A stretch of DNA of 64,000 nucleotides, taken from assembly GCA_040954595.2 (NCBI GenBank), contig CM082583.2:11160001-11224000 (forward strand), read 5' to 3'. Positions within the stretch are counted from its first letter, which is position 1, and each line of letters starts with the position of its first letter. The position numbers and the translations under genes are program-made. The notes under the pieces were generated by a model. That model searched no databases and was not told the DNA's origin. It was given only the letters and a program-made list of their open reading frames with translations. Positions 51,801 to 64,000 of this stretch are shown here, one piece after another. Source of the stretch: Balanoglossus misakiensis. Lineage: Eukaryota; Hemichordata.

Positions 51801-54800
51801 AGCCAAATTTATATGACCGAGTCTCAAATTTCAGCAAATTGCCAAACTATGCAATGTGTAGCTTTGCTTCACCGTATACAAAATGCTCTCACTTTTTCTA
51901 ACTAAGCTTATAACTAAATGCAAAACATTTACGAGCTAAAAATTTGAACAATTTGAGTGAAAGTTTCACGTAGTGCGCTCTTTGTTACATTGTCCAGCTT
52001 CCAACTGTTCAAGTCCTTATTACTGTTATAATAACAATAGTCCATGCACTAATACTCGCACATTCGACACAAATTGTCGCAGTGACTTTATTTAAAGGGC
52101 GACGATCAGTTTATGCACATGTGCCAAACCAGAAAATGCCGGTTTCATTAAATGACTTATAGATTCTGAAGCCTTTGACAATGTGCAGGTGTGAAAGCAA
52201 CTATGTGAAAGTTTATCCACCCTATCAATTGATGCTCAAGAAACGAGATCAAACATGACGACGCTTGGGTAGAAAAGCCCACTGTCCACTGACATGCCGA
52301 CAACGCATGAATCCACTGTCCAAGAAACAACAGACGAAAACACATTTTACCAAGTCACGACATAAATAATGTGTGAAAAGGTGAAAAGCACATATTGATT
52401 TCCGGCACAATACTGCCATCTTCCACTGGCAGGTACATTGATCATGATAATCATAATCGTCACCCGATGGACTAACAGAATATATTGTTTGTCACAGTTG
52501 AACTGATCCTTCGTTTTAAACGTCCACCATAATCACAATAGACATATCAGTCATGTGATATTATTAACCACAATTGCCATCGGATGTTTACCAAACGTGC
52601 ATGCATCGTCGAGGCTCGATCGAACGGAACGTTATCAGATTAGACCAATTTTAAATATTTGAATGGAGCCCACGTACATCCCAGACTCATTCATATTGCA
52701 ACAACAAGCTGCCAGACATTAATATAGCCTCTAACTGTCGCAAAAGCACAATAGATATTCGGCATAATGTTCATATTTGTCATCGATCATGCTTCAGCAA
52801 TATGAAAAGAATACTTTTCGTATACATTTTAATTTTTAATCATCTGTAATTCAATAATCAGTTCCTTTTGATCTGTGATGCTCATTTTGCTGTAGGCAAA
52901 TTAGTCCTTTAAAAATAGATGTATATTTTAAAGTAGATTTCACTGCTCTCTCACATGCTGCCTTCCTCAAATACAAATGTTGTTGTTACCTTTTGGGGTG
53001 TGGGTAGGCAAAAACTTAAAACATTCACGAGCTACAATTCTGAAAACATGTACCGGTAGTACTAGCATTGATAATTTATACACAGACTCCACAAGTCAGT
53101 CCTATACACTTTCGGATTCTAATCCCACGAACCACAAAAAGATGCACTCCCTACAATTTCTGGTTCAACCCTACAAACACAAAATGGTGCCGCTCTCCAT
53201 TTGCTCACACTTCTGATGGTGTCCACGTTGTATCAAATATTTATCTACATTAAGCGGCGATTGAAATCTCTCCTTTTGCAAGTCTTGTGTAAACTCCACT
53301 CTTGGAATACTTGAGTAGTGGTGGACTGTGAAACTGTTAATCACAGAAAGGCAATAAAGCCGTCCAAACATATACTGTGCTTTTGTAAGAAATAAAATCG
53401 TGAACGGCGTGTTTAGAAGAAGGAATTAAATCGTGATCTTCGTGTCTATATAAGAAACAAATACTGATTGAACCTACTGCAAGGCTCTTTCCTCATCATT
53501 GTTATGATTGATGAAAGGAACAGCCGCAGTTTTCAAGGCAAACCCAATTAATTGCCTGACCGCTTCTTGATTAGTCCCTAAAGTAATAATTTCGACATTA
53601 AAAGTTTGGTTATTCCATTGTTCACATCCACTTGGTACACGAGTCACGTGATTCGTTGACGTATTGTTGGAGTGGTGTACATTTTTCATTCTTGATTGTC
53701 AAGGAAACATTCGTACGAACTCATTTTGTTCATGGAATAATTTTCAATTTTACATGTAAATAGGTCGCTTTTCAGAAAACAACGAACACTGAGATGCTTG
53801 AGGTCTTTTAGTAGGAAGGTAATTGGCAGTTCAATGTCACAATATGCCATGTCATTTCTGTCTGTATTCAGTGAACATTTTATTGCCGCTCAGATCACCG
53901 GTATTAGATTGAGCAGTGTGTCCTCGCCCGAGAGGATAGCTGTGATTGTTGGCTGGGGAGACAAGGCTCCTGAGGCAACTGAACTTGGCTCATCTCATGT
54001 ACCCCCACGGATGGGCTGCACATCATTGAGCTTGAATCACTTTCATCTTGGCCAGGGGTTTGATGTACCGGTACTACAAAATCTGTGTCATGGATTTTAA
54101 ATAATCAGAAATGAGAAAAAACATTGGTTGTTGTTCTTCAAAACGCTTGTTTACATTACATGTGTCTTCATTCACGGAGTATTTCAGAGATGGAGGAAAT
54201 GACGAATTGCTTAAATATCTTACCAAATTTTCACGGCCAATAGAATGTTTCTGAATTAACTACCATAACATACAGTAATGGTAATTGTGAGTAGCAATTA
54301 ATTCACATTATTTTAAATTTCCGAATTAGTCGATTGTTTAAATGTCACAGGAGAATTCTTCTGAAGAATCCCAAGAAGCCGTCCACTCACGTCAATGTGC
54401 AATACGTGACAGTAAACTAAAAAAATATTTACTATGGCAAAAGTATTCGTCATATTTTACAATAACAAGGCTAATTATACTCCATTCAATTTATCCATTA
54501 TGTTGGGGTTGAAGTGTGCAACCTGCTTCTCTTACTGCTTGAAAACAACACGCGTCATTGCGGAGTAACCGTGAAAACAATATACCGGTACAATTCACTG
54601 TTTTAGCGATATCTGTTTTGAGCATAGCCGTTCAAAGATACACATTACTGTGTGTAAGAATATAGTATGTATGCAATCAATTTATAGGTGGTGGAGGACT
54701 AAGTCTAGTTTATTCTGTTGTCTGATCTGAACAAAACTATGCCTACTGACTCCAATTTCTTTTTGCGACAGTGATAATGTCACTAAGTGTATAATAATGT

Positions 54801-56516
54801 AGGTTTTATGAACCACATATAATGTAAAGTAAAGCATAAAATTGAAAGAAATAAAAGATGTACACAGCTGCTTTGGGTTAACCTGTTCATTTATCATTGC
54901 CCTTAGTTTTAAACCTTAGGAAACATGCTGACGATCAAAACGACTAATGAAGTCCATATTATAAAACTCCTGGTCGTAAACACATTGTCCTGACGACTTC
55001 AAGTGGCTGTTAAGAACTGCTACACGAAGATTATCACCTGATAAATCCTGCAACTAAGTGAATTAATACAACCTCCTTAAAAATTGTGGCTTCCCAATTT
55101 ACAGAATAATATGCCGTTAAATTGCGACGTGGTATTTTTCATCATTACAAGACGAAAAAGTGTAACGAGCGATCACATTGGTTTTATTATTACTGGGGTT
55201 GATTTTACTTCAATTATTAGACAAGGTCTGAACGCGCCAGGAATGAGGTGATTACAGATATACAGTTACCTCCAATTTACATATGTCCATAAATGGCTAT
55301 GAAATGATGTATCTGAGCATTCTAAAGAAGATAAGGTGGCTCTTTTCTTTCATGTGTGCCACCCACTGAAAATCTGTAATTGGCTAGATCTCAATTCACC
55401 ATGGTAACACCTTTAAAGTCAGCTCAGGTATCTATGTCTGTAAATGGAGACATACTAAGTTTTACCCTCCAATCAGCAGTACAGCTAACTTGTCTGCAAA
55501 TGGAATGTTCCAGGAACCTTCTTTATGTCATTGAATGTGATAAAATAGCAACTTTATTTCTGAATTCTACTGTGAAACTATGAATGATATGTTTTGACCT
55601 GCTTTTTGATGTTGGGAATTCATGATGCAGGCAGGCAATCTAGTTAAGGGGGCAAACATCCAGGTATGATATCGGTGGTTGCCAAGGCAATTAATATAAT
55701 AAAGCGTGGCATTCAATTCATTTGCCAAACAAGATGAAATTACATGGATAATGAATTTCATTTCTTTCCACACCAAAACTGATGCAATCATATTTAGCAT
55801 TTTAGAAAAATGCTTTCATTACATACATAAGCTTATAGTTGTGAAACTTAGGATAGAAAATATGTACAACAACAGCTTATCATTATTACCATCAGCAGAA
55901 AACCAGAGCCCAAGGGCAAACTACAAATCATGATATCCAAAGTTTAATACGTGCTGAATTTATTACACTGGAAACTCGATATTGCATAATAACATTGTGG
56001 CAAGTTTTGTGAGTACGTGATGACAATTCTGCGTTGAAATAATGTGTTATACATAAAAAACAACCCAAAGGGACTATGAGTTTGGCCTCGTAAAGAGACG
56101 CCAGCTGCAATGTACAAGATTGCAATCTCCTGAGTGCATATCCATGTTAATAAGCCCAGAATGGCAAATTGGAAGACCATATGGTCCCATTCTTCAAAAT
56201 TGGTCCTTCAGGGTAGTACATGTATATTAATATTTATGTATATATCGAAATTTGGTGCGGAACTAGAGCCGATGTAGATACCCCTTTACACGGAAAAAGT
56301 GACTTGAATAAATGCTTTTTTTATTATACGGGCAGAGCTCTGTATAACTGCCATGTCTTGAGGTATATTCGGTCTGTTTGACCGTGAATACACTTAGCTC
56401 CAAAACCAAATTGGTTTCGGAGACTGTAACGGCAATAATTCTGTTGTCAGTCACATTTTCTGGTTCCCACGGGAACGAATTCACTAACTATATGTTTCCG
56501 TTACGACATTCAATTG

Positions 56517-56561
56517 ATTAATGGTCTTAAAAGTGTCTCTTTCTAGTTTGAGACCATTAAT
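56517..56561. repeat. 11-bp inverted repeat
   Basis: ATTAATGGTCT and AGACCATTAAT flank a 23-nt loop; an outer CAATT extends the pairing after a small bulge. Confidence 0.65.
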
Positions 56562-58708
56562 TGCTCACTTAGAGCGAATGTAGATAACAACATATTAGTC
56601 TATCAGAATCAAAACAGTTTAATGAGCTGCCTATGGGGCAGACAATATTGTCTGCACTAGCGTATTTTCATATCATTTATATCATTCTTAACGTTACTTG
56701 ATATTGCAAGATACCATTAAAAATTAGAAACTATCTAGCTCAGTAAGCAAGTACATATACTAAGTAAATAGTAAGTTGATAAGTTGATTACTCTTTTGCA
56801 AAAAGTCTTTCGTGTTAATGAGAGAAGGTATTTAAAGACGCAAAAGGGGTCAATACGTCACTTTGATACAGTCAATTATGTTCGAAATATAATTCATGAA
56901 ATAGCTTTTGATAATGTTAATGATACCATATAATTAGCTGAAGTAAACCTATATTGATGTGATTATACATTGTGCTTCGCTCTTACTGTAACCATCTTAA
57001 ATGATTTGCTATACATTAGCTCGAACCAAATTATACCAATACTAGCATAACTGGCTGTTATACCACTATAGTAAAATGCCTCTGGTAATATCTGGGCCAA
57101 CAGATGATTTACGCTAACTTCCCTATGTGAAGGAACTGTTTATTTGACCAATAACAAACCAACTCTTGCCAGGACAATGAATGGTCATGGGTGATTTGTG
57201 CCTCGATGTACTTTTGTCAACCGCCCACACAGTCGCATGATGTGCTACGAGCCTTAAATATTTACTTGACAGGTTTCAGTTAAAACTCCGGGAGAGCTGC
57301 AGAGTACAAATCCGTAAGCCTGTAAATGGCGAATCTCAGCCGAGGACATTCCAATTAAATTACGCCATCTGCCACAAGAGAATAAGGTACCTGCCATTTT
57401 CTGTCACCACTGGCCGACTGCGTCTCATTTATTATTTAGCTTCATAATTTATCAATTGTGGACGTAAAATCGCTAAAAGTTTTAACTTGATTACCGATGT
57501 GGCCTGTGTTGATCTGCCATGACACTATTACTGCTAGCATGTCCTCTTTAAATATTCATCATTTTCTCCCTGCAGAACTTCAGGTGACGTGTAGACTTTA
57601 TGCCGTCATGTGTAAGTGATATCGCGCAGAGGAAGAAAAGTTTACAATTAATTGGCAATCATTTTGCAAAAGAGTTAAAGTAGCGATATTTGGTTTTATT
57701 TTTGTTTCATTGTTAGGTCTCTTTGGGAAAAATGTTACTAAATAGAGATTATTCACACCGAACATTTCAATGCAGTTTTCCCTAACTTTACAGTACAGAA
57801 TACATGTAATGAGATAGTAATCGCTGGTATCACCAGACCCCAAACCAATCACTGACAGGAGGCCGATCACAAAAATAAGACAATTGACTTCCTTCCTTTG
57901 AGTCGAGTCGATCCAACTATGCACAAAACAAGAAGGAATGCACCTTATGATGTAATTTCTAATTTTCAAACTGCACACATGACATGTTGCTGTTGATGTG
58001 GAGGTCAATAAAAATGATTGGCAGGGGAAATTCTGTAGCACAAGAAGAAGAAAATACTATTAATGTTTAGCTAATCACTCATATTACATTTCTGGTCCAT
58101 TTTACTCTACGTGATGCCCACTGACATGCAACGGCATTCATTAAAACGACTAAATTATATTCATGAAGGTACCGCAATTACATGAGAATACCTACTGTGA
58201 TTGCAGTACCTCCCTCGAATGGCCACACAATTAAGCCCATTGTAAGTATTCTCTATTGGGGTTACAGACGGACAAGCATCGACATTGCAAACCAAGAGGG
58301 CGGGCGGGTGGATTGCCAGTTGCCTTCGGTTGATTTAGAATACCTAGGCGTGAGTCCTAGTAGCAGTAAAATAAACTTAAGGGACTTGATCGTGATTTTC
58401 AATTTGAATAATGATCGTGTCTCAGCAGCACAGCTTACAATGTCAAGAGGTCATCACAACAGAGAGATAGAGTGAGTCACGTGCATAAAAATAAAATACA
58501 ATCAATGTATCTGCACTTATCCTTGGATCAAACTGCAAGCAATACAATCAATTACTGTTTGTCTTGTCTAGCTCATTTCACAGAGTAGCTCTATCAGCAC
58601 CACTGTAAATCAGATTTATCCCTGAATAAAGATATGAGTCAACCTTTCTCTTGTATCAAATCAAATATGTATTTTCGTCAACCAAATCAAGACAAATTAA
58701 CTATAATC

Positions 58709-58739
58709 ATGTATGTATGTATGTATGTATGTATGTATC
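58709..58739 (+). repeat. Short (ATGT)n array
   Basis: About seven units of the motif found in the long array at 48541. Confidence 0.9.
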
Positions 58740-61297
58740 ATTGGGAATTTGAGTACAGTTATACGTGGCAAGCTGACTACACTGTGCGCATGCAACTATA
58801 AAGACAATTATGTTCAATTTCTCAGTTTTTTTATGTTTATACCAGTACGGTACTTGTGTGTCATTTTAAGATGGATTATTAAACCTCGCAGAATTTTATA
58901 GTGGCAGCTGCCGTTGCATATTGGCAATTCTCATCAGCAGCTGATTAAAAGGACATTCGCCCTCCCTGTATTTCCAACAATAATGCACATTCGCATGCAT
59001 ATTTATGATATACATTTCAGTGATTTGGTTTCCATTGGCAACAGCTGCAGCCATGGTAACCAAGATAGAGTTTGAAAAGAAGAGTCTATCCAATAGAATA
59101 TTATGTATGTTGCCGTTAGTAAATCGGGGGTTCTATGGCTGAGATTTATGTAAACTAATCCTGTATTGAATATTTAGCCGGTAACATAATACTAGTAATC
59201 CACGTCCTTGCACTGGACTGGTTGTCACTTAACATATTTTTGTTGTTGAAAGACTAAATCTCGCAGCAGGACGCAGGTGTCAATATTTGAGATATTAAGA
59301 TTTGAATATTCCGAAAAGGTAAACAATTGGTCACATTAAAATTGTCTAGAACTGTCCTTTGATGTAAAATCTGGCTGTGCTGGGAGAGTAGCAAAACTAG
59401 TTATACCTAAGGGTCTGTAGTTGCTCATGAAGCATTCTTACGGCAGTGAACGTTGAGCACCAGTAATGGAGCATTGTAGTACCGGGTATGTATACGTTGC
59501 CAACTCAGAATAGAGCTACATGTAATTTAAACATGGGCTAGGTTCTCTGGTGTACCTGTCCTGAGTTTGGTGAAAAAGAGTCCAATTGAAAAATGAGATA
59601 TGGAAGTGCTTGAAGCAGTTACAGGATATAGTAACATAAATTTAAAGCAATGAGGCAGGTCAACGTACAATAGAAATATAATATGTTCATCTTGCTCGTT
59701 GTCGTGTCAGTCATCGCTTCAGCAGCTTTAACCTATACCATGACGTAATTTTAGATCTGTCCTATCTTCAACCAACTGCTATAGCGCGAGATGTGCGTAA
59801 CAGAAAAATTAAGCAACGAACGTCCTTTATAAAGGGATGTTATCCACGCAATAAAACATGGAATGTGATATGTCGTACCTGTCTTCATAAAGGAAATGAT
59901 TGGTCTCGGCAACAGCTTGGCTATTATCGAATTTCTTCATTTTGAAGACTACAAACCATTCCAATAAAACTAGCCTATTTCCATAAAATGTCTTCTACGT
60001 TGACAAAAAAACATGATTCGATTTTATGGATCATTTGCTATTTTCACGCAGCTCTGTTTTAATGAGTCCTGTTGACGGCAGGAGCATTCCGTCGACAGGG
60101 TCAATCCAAATTGATTTGTCGTATGTTTTGACAGCGATATGTTTTCATCACGAAAACCCGTTGTGATTTGTATACGGATGTCACATTGTCAGGTTTTGTT
60201 CAAAACAGGGTTGAAAATAGTGTTTGTTGTTCACATTCTGGTACACGGTGTATGTACTTCCTGATAAAAAGATACCAGGCACCATCATGGTTATTGTGCT
60301 TTCTTACACAGAGATGTGCTTTACTGCGCTGAAGATGCCTTTGATTGAGAAAGCCAGCCTGAGGGGACGACACTAACCGAGCTCATCAAAGCCATCCAAA
60401 GATGTAAACAGGCTTTCAGATATCCTCATATTCAGCAGAATGTTGAACCAACCCCCGTAAAACGTGCTCTATTTTGAAGAGTTCTTATATCTGCAACACT
60501 GTGTTTATTCAACCATATCATGGGTTTATCACATGTCGCATAGCGCATGATGTAACATCAGACGTCATCGCCAGACACACTATAGACACAAACAGTTCGA
60601 ATTCACTGAGAACTATAACCCATTAGACTGCCTCTTGGGGAATAAGATGACATGCTCGTTTGCGTAACTCTCTATAAAAATAGGAGCTGGTTTCTTTCCA
60701 TAACCAACTTAAATGGGCTAAGTACATGTAAGTTTAGTTCAATTCCCTTTATGAATAACGTTGATTGGGTATTCTAAACGTTAGCATCAGAATAATATAA
60801 AGTCAGTCTTCATTTCCAACACGGACAGTCCAGGAAAAACTTAGTACAGTCACCTCATTGTGGTAATTTTAGTGTTTATAGGGTACACGGCAAACAAGAT
60901 CTTCCAGAACACAGCGCATGACATTACATCCAAGAGTTAACTAACGATCCTTTGCATTTATTGTGGCAGTCCTCGTAATTTACATTGTGGGCACCATATT
61001 GTGAGTAATCGACAACAACGTACATCTGGCAGTATGAGCTTGAAGTGTAAATGCCAAAGATATTATAATTTGTATAGGGTTCACATACATTAAAAAGTGT
61101 AGACAAACCCAGACTACCTTAAAATAGGTCGGTGGATTTCTAGCTAGTACCGGTGGTTATGTTACCAAAATATGCTGAGATGGGCATGAGTACCCTCACT
61201 TTTGATAATCTGCAAATCGCCAAGCAAGTGAGAATCCAAAAATTGAAATTTTTGTTTTCCTCTGGATTCAATCCACTCCATCACGTCTTTTCATAAA

Positions 61298-61368
61298 CTA
61301 TTTATTTATTTATTATTAATCTATCTATTTATTTATTTATTTATTATTAATCTATCTATTTATTTATG
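61298..61368 (+). repeat. TTTA/CTAT minisatellite
   Basis: A unit of about 31 bp built of TTTA repeats ending ATTATTAAT is repeated twice with a third partial copy. Confidence 0.8.
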
Positions 61369-61912
61369 TATACTATTGATTAAATCGAATGAATACAATA
61401 AATATGTATCCTTTCATTGTGTGACCTGCTTTCTGATTTAGACACTGCAGTGTGCGAGAGCAGACGATGAAAAGAGGTATGGAAATGTTTTTGCAATCAT
61501 TACCACCTGCGCACATTGTTCATCTTGAGGAGTAGCAAACTTCAATCCACTGTCTCTGTCTATTCTATTTCAGCGTGAACTGCACTAACGCGACGTGTTA
61601 CATTCTAAAGGGAATTTTCCTGCTAAAGGCTGGGTTTCAGATCACCTTAATACTCGGGCTCTAAGCGGATTGAATGTTAGATATTAAGTTCAGCATGACC
61701 CATCAGATAACTATTATCACTCACCGAGGACCAGTCCCGAAAGAGGCGTCTTGTCACCTAGGAAGTCTTCTTGAATCCTCTCCTTGTGTAATCTGCTTTC
61801 TTGATTATATCCCTGTAGGCTGTAGCCTGAAACAACGACACAGAGGGTCTCTCAGTATTATAAGAAGTCAACCCTTTGCATAATCTGAGTTAAAAACTGT
61901 AAGACTATTGAC

Positions 61913-61953
61913 TATGTATGTATGTATATGTGTGTGTGTATGTATGTATGTGT
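61913..61953 (+). repeat. Mixed (ATGT)n/(GT)n array
   Basis: Compound tetranucleotide and dinucleotide repeat. Confidence 0.85.
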
Positions 61954-62049
61954 ACCTGCATGTTTACTAATTTGGTCCAATTGTATTTCGTCATTGCTCA
62001 GTAAATCCTACTAAAATAAATATAATATATTGAGATCTTACCCCCAGAA

Positions 62050-62090
62050 AGAATTTATATGTAACATTTAAGAATTTATATGTAACATTT
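62050..62090 (+). repeat. Tandem 21-bp duplication
   Basis: AGAATTTATATGTAACATTT occurs twice, separated by one A, with no differences. Confidence 0.9.
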
Positions 62091-62285
62091 GGGGAAGTTA
62101 ACCTTTTAAAATATATAATAAGAGGATTTGTGTGTGTACAAGTACTGAAAGCCCTATAGACATGTATGTAACAAGGCAGGTAATTTCATCAATCCAGGGT
62201 CGTTTGCCTTAATTATTTCATCATGTTGTAGTTTGTTTTTCTTATTCATCAATACCACAAAAAATGCACTAAAAATTTTAATTTT

Positions 62286-62425
62286 CTTACCAATCATCAT
62301 GACGCGGATAGTACAGCACAGCCACTGCAGTACTATAGCACTGTATTGTACTGCACTGTACTGTCACTGTGCTGAATATACTGCCGTGACTGTGCTGTAC
62401 CATTCGTGTCTTGATGATCGGTAAG
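62286..62425. repeat. 140-bp imperfect inverted repeat (long hairpin)
   Basis: The left arm opens CTTACCAATCATCATGAC and the right arm ends with a near-complement (GATGATCGGTAAG). The arms pair over about 58 bp, including an exact GTACAGCACAG block. Read as plus-strand RNA, several differences are G-U wobbles. It could be a fold-back element or a hairpin RNA precursor. Confidence 0.75.
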
Positions 62426-62982
62426 ATAAATACAAAGTGACCGTTAAGGTGGATTGATTCCATCACCTTACCCTCCCCGGGCATATTGCATTCAACATGC
62501 AAATTACCAAAGAAGATGACTCATCCTCCACACCCTGCCACAGGCGCTAATCATGTTGGCATATGTTGGATAGTTCTTTAGAGAAACTGTTATGTACAAG
62601 AACTGTTATAGAGAGCCAAATTTTACACCTAAGGCAGTACTGGTAATGCAATGCATTGATTTTTCTGGGTGATAATTAGCATGGCATATGTTTGAATGCT
62701 GTTGTTTAATGCTTAGGTTCGACCTTTGCCGACACTGGATACATAAGTGAAATGTCAGAGAAATCCGTCATTTTGGAATGAGAAGTGCACATCCATTTTG
62801 AATGAGTCTTGAGCACGTGGGCACGGGTGTGGTTTTGTCCACATTGTGGAAGAATATATGAAATGCGGGAAATACTGGGGCTAAACAGTCTTAGTACCCC
62901 TCACCAAGACTGTGGTATCCAAATTCTCTCACAAAAAGTACTTCTGGTGTATACATCCTATGTTTGCCAGTACGTATTTGTG

Positions 62983-62998
62983 CCCCCCCCCCCCCCCC
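62983..62998 (+). repeat. Run of 16 C
   Basis: One of four G/C homopolymer runs of 14 or more in the window (also 925-939, 24842-24855, 44218-44238). Confidence 0.85.
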
Positions 62999-64000
62999 TT
63001 GGTGTGTGGTTTTCAATTTTTAACAATTTGGTCTAAGCGGGGTAGTGCAAAATTGATACATTCAATTTTTACAAATTGGGTGACTATCTCGTTCATCTAA
63101 TGTTCTGACAATAGTGCATGTCATTGTGTCAATGACTGATACAGATAAATTAATATCTGTACAAATTATTTGCTGGTATATGTATAATTGCAAACTATTT
63201 AAAGATTCATAATCCAAACTGAATTTTGATCGGTCAAGGATAAGTCCTTAATTCGAAATTGCACCATTCCCCATTAACACATTTTAAACACCGGATTCTC
63301 CAAACCAGTAAGTCAAGCAACAGATGGTTTAGTTTTTACAAGTCATACCTAAGTGTAATGACCTCATTATAAGGAGTTGGGCAGCATCGAATTAACGTTC
63401 AGGTTGTGTTTGTGCATATTTGTCGAGGTCGAGGCCGTCAAACCCAATTTTGAAGGTACATGTAGTATGTTTACAGATATTAATTTAGAACAAAAAGAAA
63501 TGTGGGTTTTATCTATTTAAAGTCATGAATGGCAGATGTTCATTGCAAGCGCTTGGAAGCATATGAATACAAATTACAGACTCCAACACTAATGGAGCAG
63601 AGAATTTGCCCTAATTTTTATATCATTAAATTTGCAGTTTAGGTTTTGTATACGTCAAGCTGTAGCGTTTAACCTATCCGTTAATATTTTGAGGTAGTTT
63701 GCGCCTCAAAAACCAAAGTCTTTAATTATTCGATCACTCAAACAGTGTTTCAATACCATTAAATTATTTTTCTTCTTCTTTTTTAATTCTTACTATTAGA
63801 TTGTTAGATAAAATACTTTGCGTTTACATCTGTTGAGTAAGAGACATAATATATGAGGTTGATGATTATTTAAATTCCCTGAATGAGTGTATAATTGATT
63901 ATTAATAATATATAGACTTTTGCAACTAAAGATTTCATGTGAGGTTTGGTTTGAAAATTCAAGTGGGAGCTGTACTTTGAATTAATGATCACAAGCAATA

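Larger units (their letters stand above)
48814..64000. other. Non-coding stretch, right part of the gene-poor region
   Basis: About 15 kb with no recognisable gene. Frames of up to 147 codons (for example on the minus strand at 57598-58041) show no known domain and no splice context. Contents are short repeats, hairpins and simple-sequence arrays listed separately. It could be intergenic or part of a long intron. Confidence 0.5.

Noticed and set aside
57598-58041. 147-residue minus-strand frame
   Set aside because: No recognisable domain, no splice context, and composition like the flanking non-coding DNA.

Overview
The window is animal nuclear DNA: AT-rich, intron-bearing, with long non-coding stretches and metazoan gene families (ZFR, MYORG-type GH31, FEM1, kyphoscoliosis peptidase). 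No virus, prokaryotic operon or CRISPR array was seen. Compact genes and large KY/GH31 paralogues suggest an invertebrate, possibly a deuterostome such as a hemichordate, lancelet or echinoderm. That placement is a guess; a lophotrochozoan is not excluded.

Layout. (1) 50-1446, minus: the first three coding exons of the zinc-finger RNA-binding protein ZFR; the rest lies off the left edge. (2) 2736-4994, plus: an intronless MYORG-like GH31 membrane glycosidase homologue, head-to-head with ZFR. (3) 4995-18843: about 14 kb without recognisable genes, holding microsatellites, a tRNA-like SINE trace and half of a MITE. (4) 19487-23191, plus: a second MYORG-like gene in two coding exons, whose intron contains the full palindromic copy of that MITE. 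(5) 27668-29548, minus: an intronless FEM1A/C-type ankyrin protein (CUL2 ubiquitin ligase receptor). (6) 32014-35339, plus: a four-exon kyphoscoliosis-peptidase-like gene with a transglutaminase-like Cys-His-Asp triad, an N-myristoylation start and four Trp-Gly repeats. (7) 35340-64000: about 29 kb with no confident gene; it holds a long tetranucleotide array, a 140-bp hairpin, a diverged tandem repeat and two weak coding traces.

The genes do not form an evident pathway. The strongest biological point is the GH31 pair. Both proteins keep the MYORG fold signatures, but both carry Val where MYORG has its nucleophile Asp, and Glu where it has its acid/base Asp. They are therefore likely pseudoenzymes or enzymes with altered chemistry, and the change probably predates their duplication. 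A second window-wide signal is the strong excess of two palindromic octamers, TACATGTA (at least 21 copies) and TACCGGTA (10 copies).
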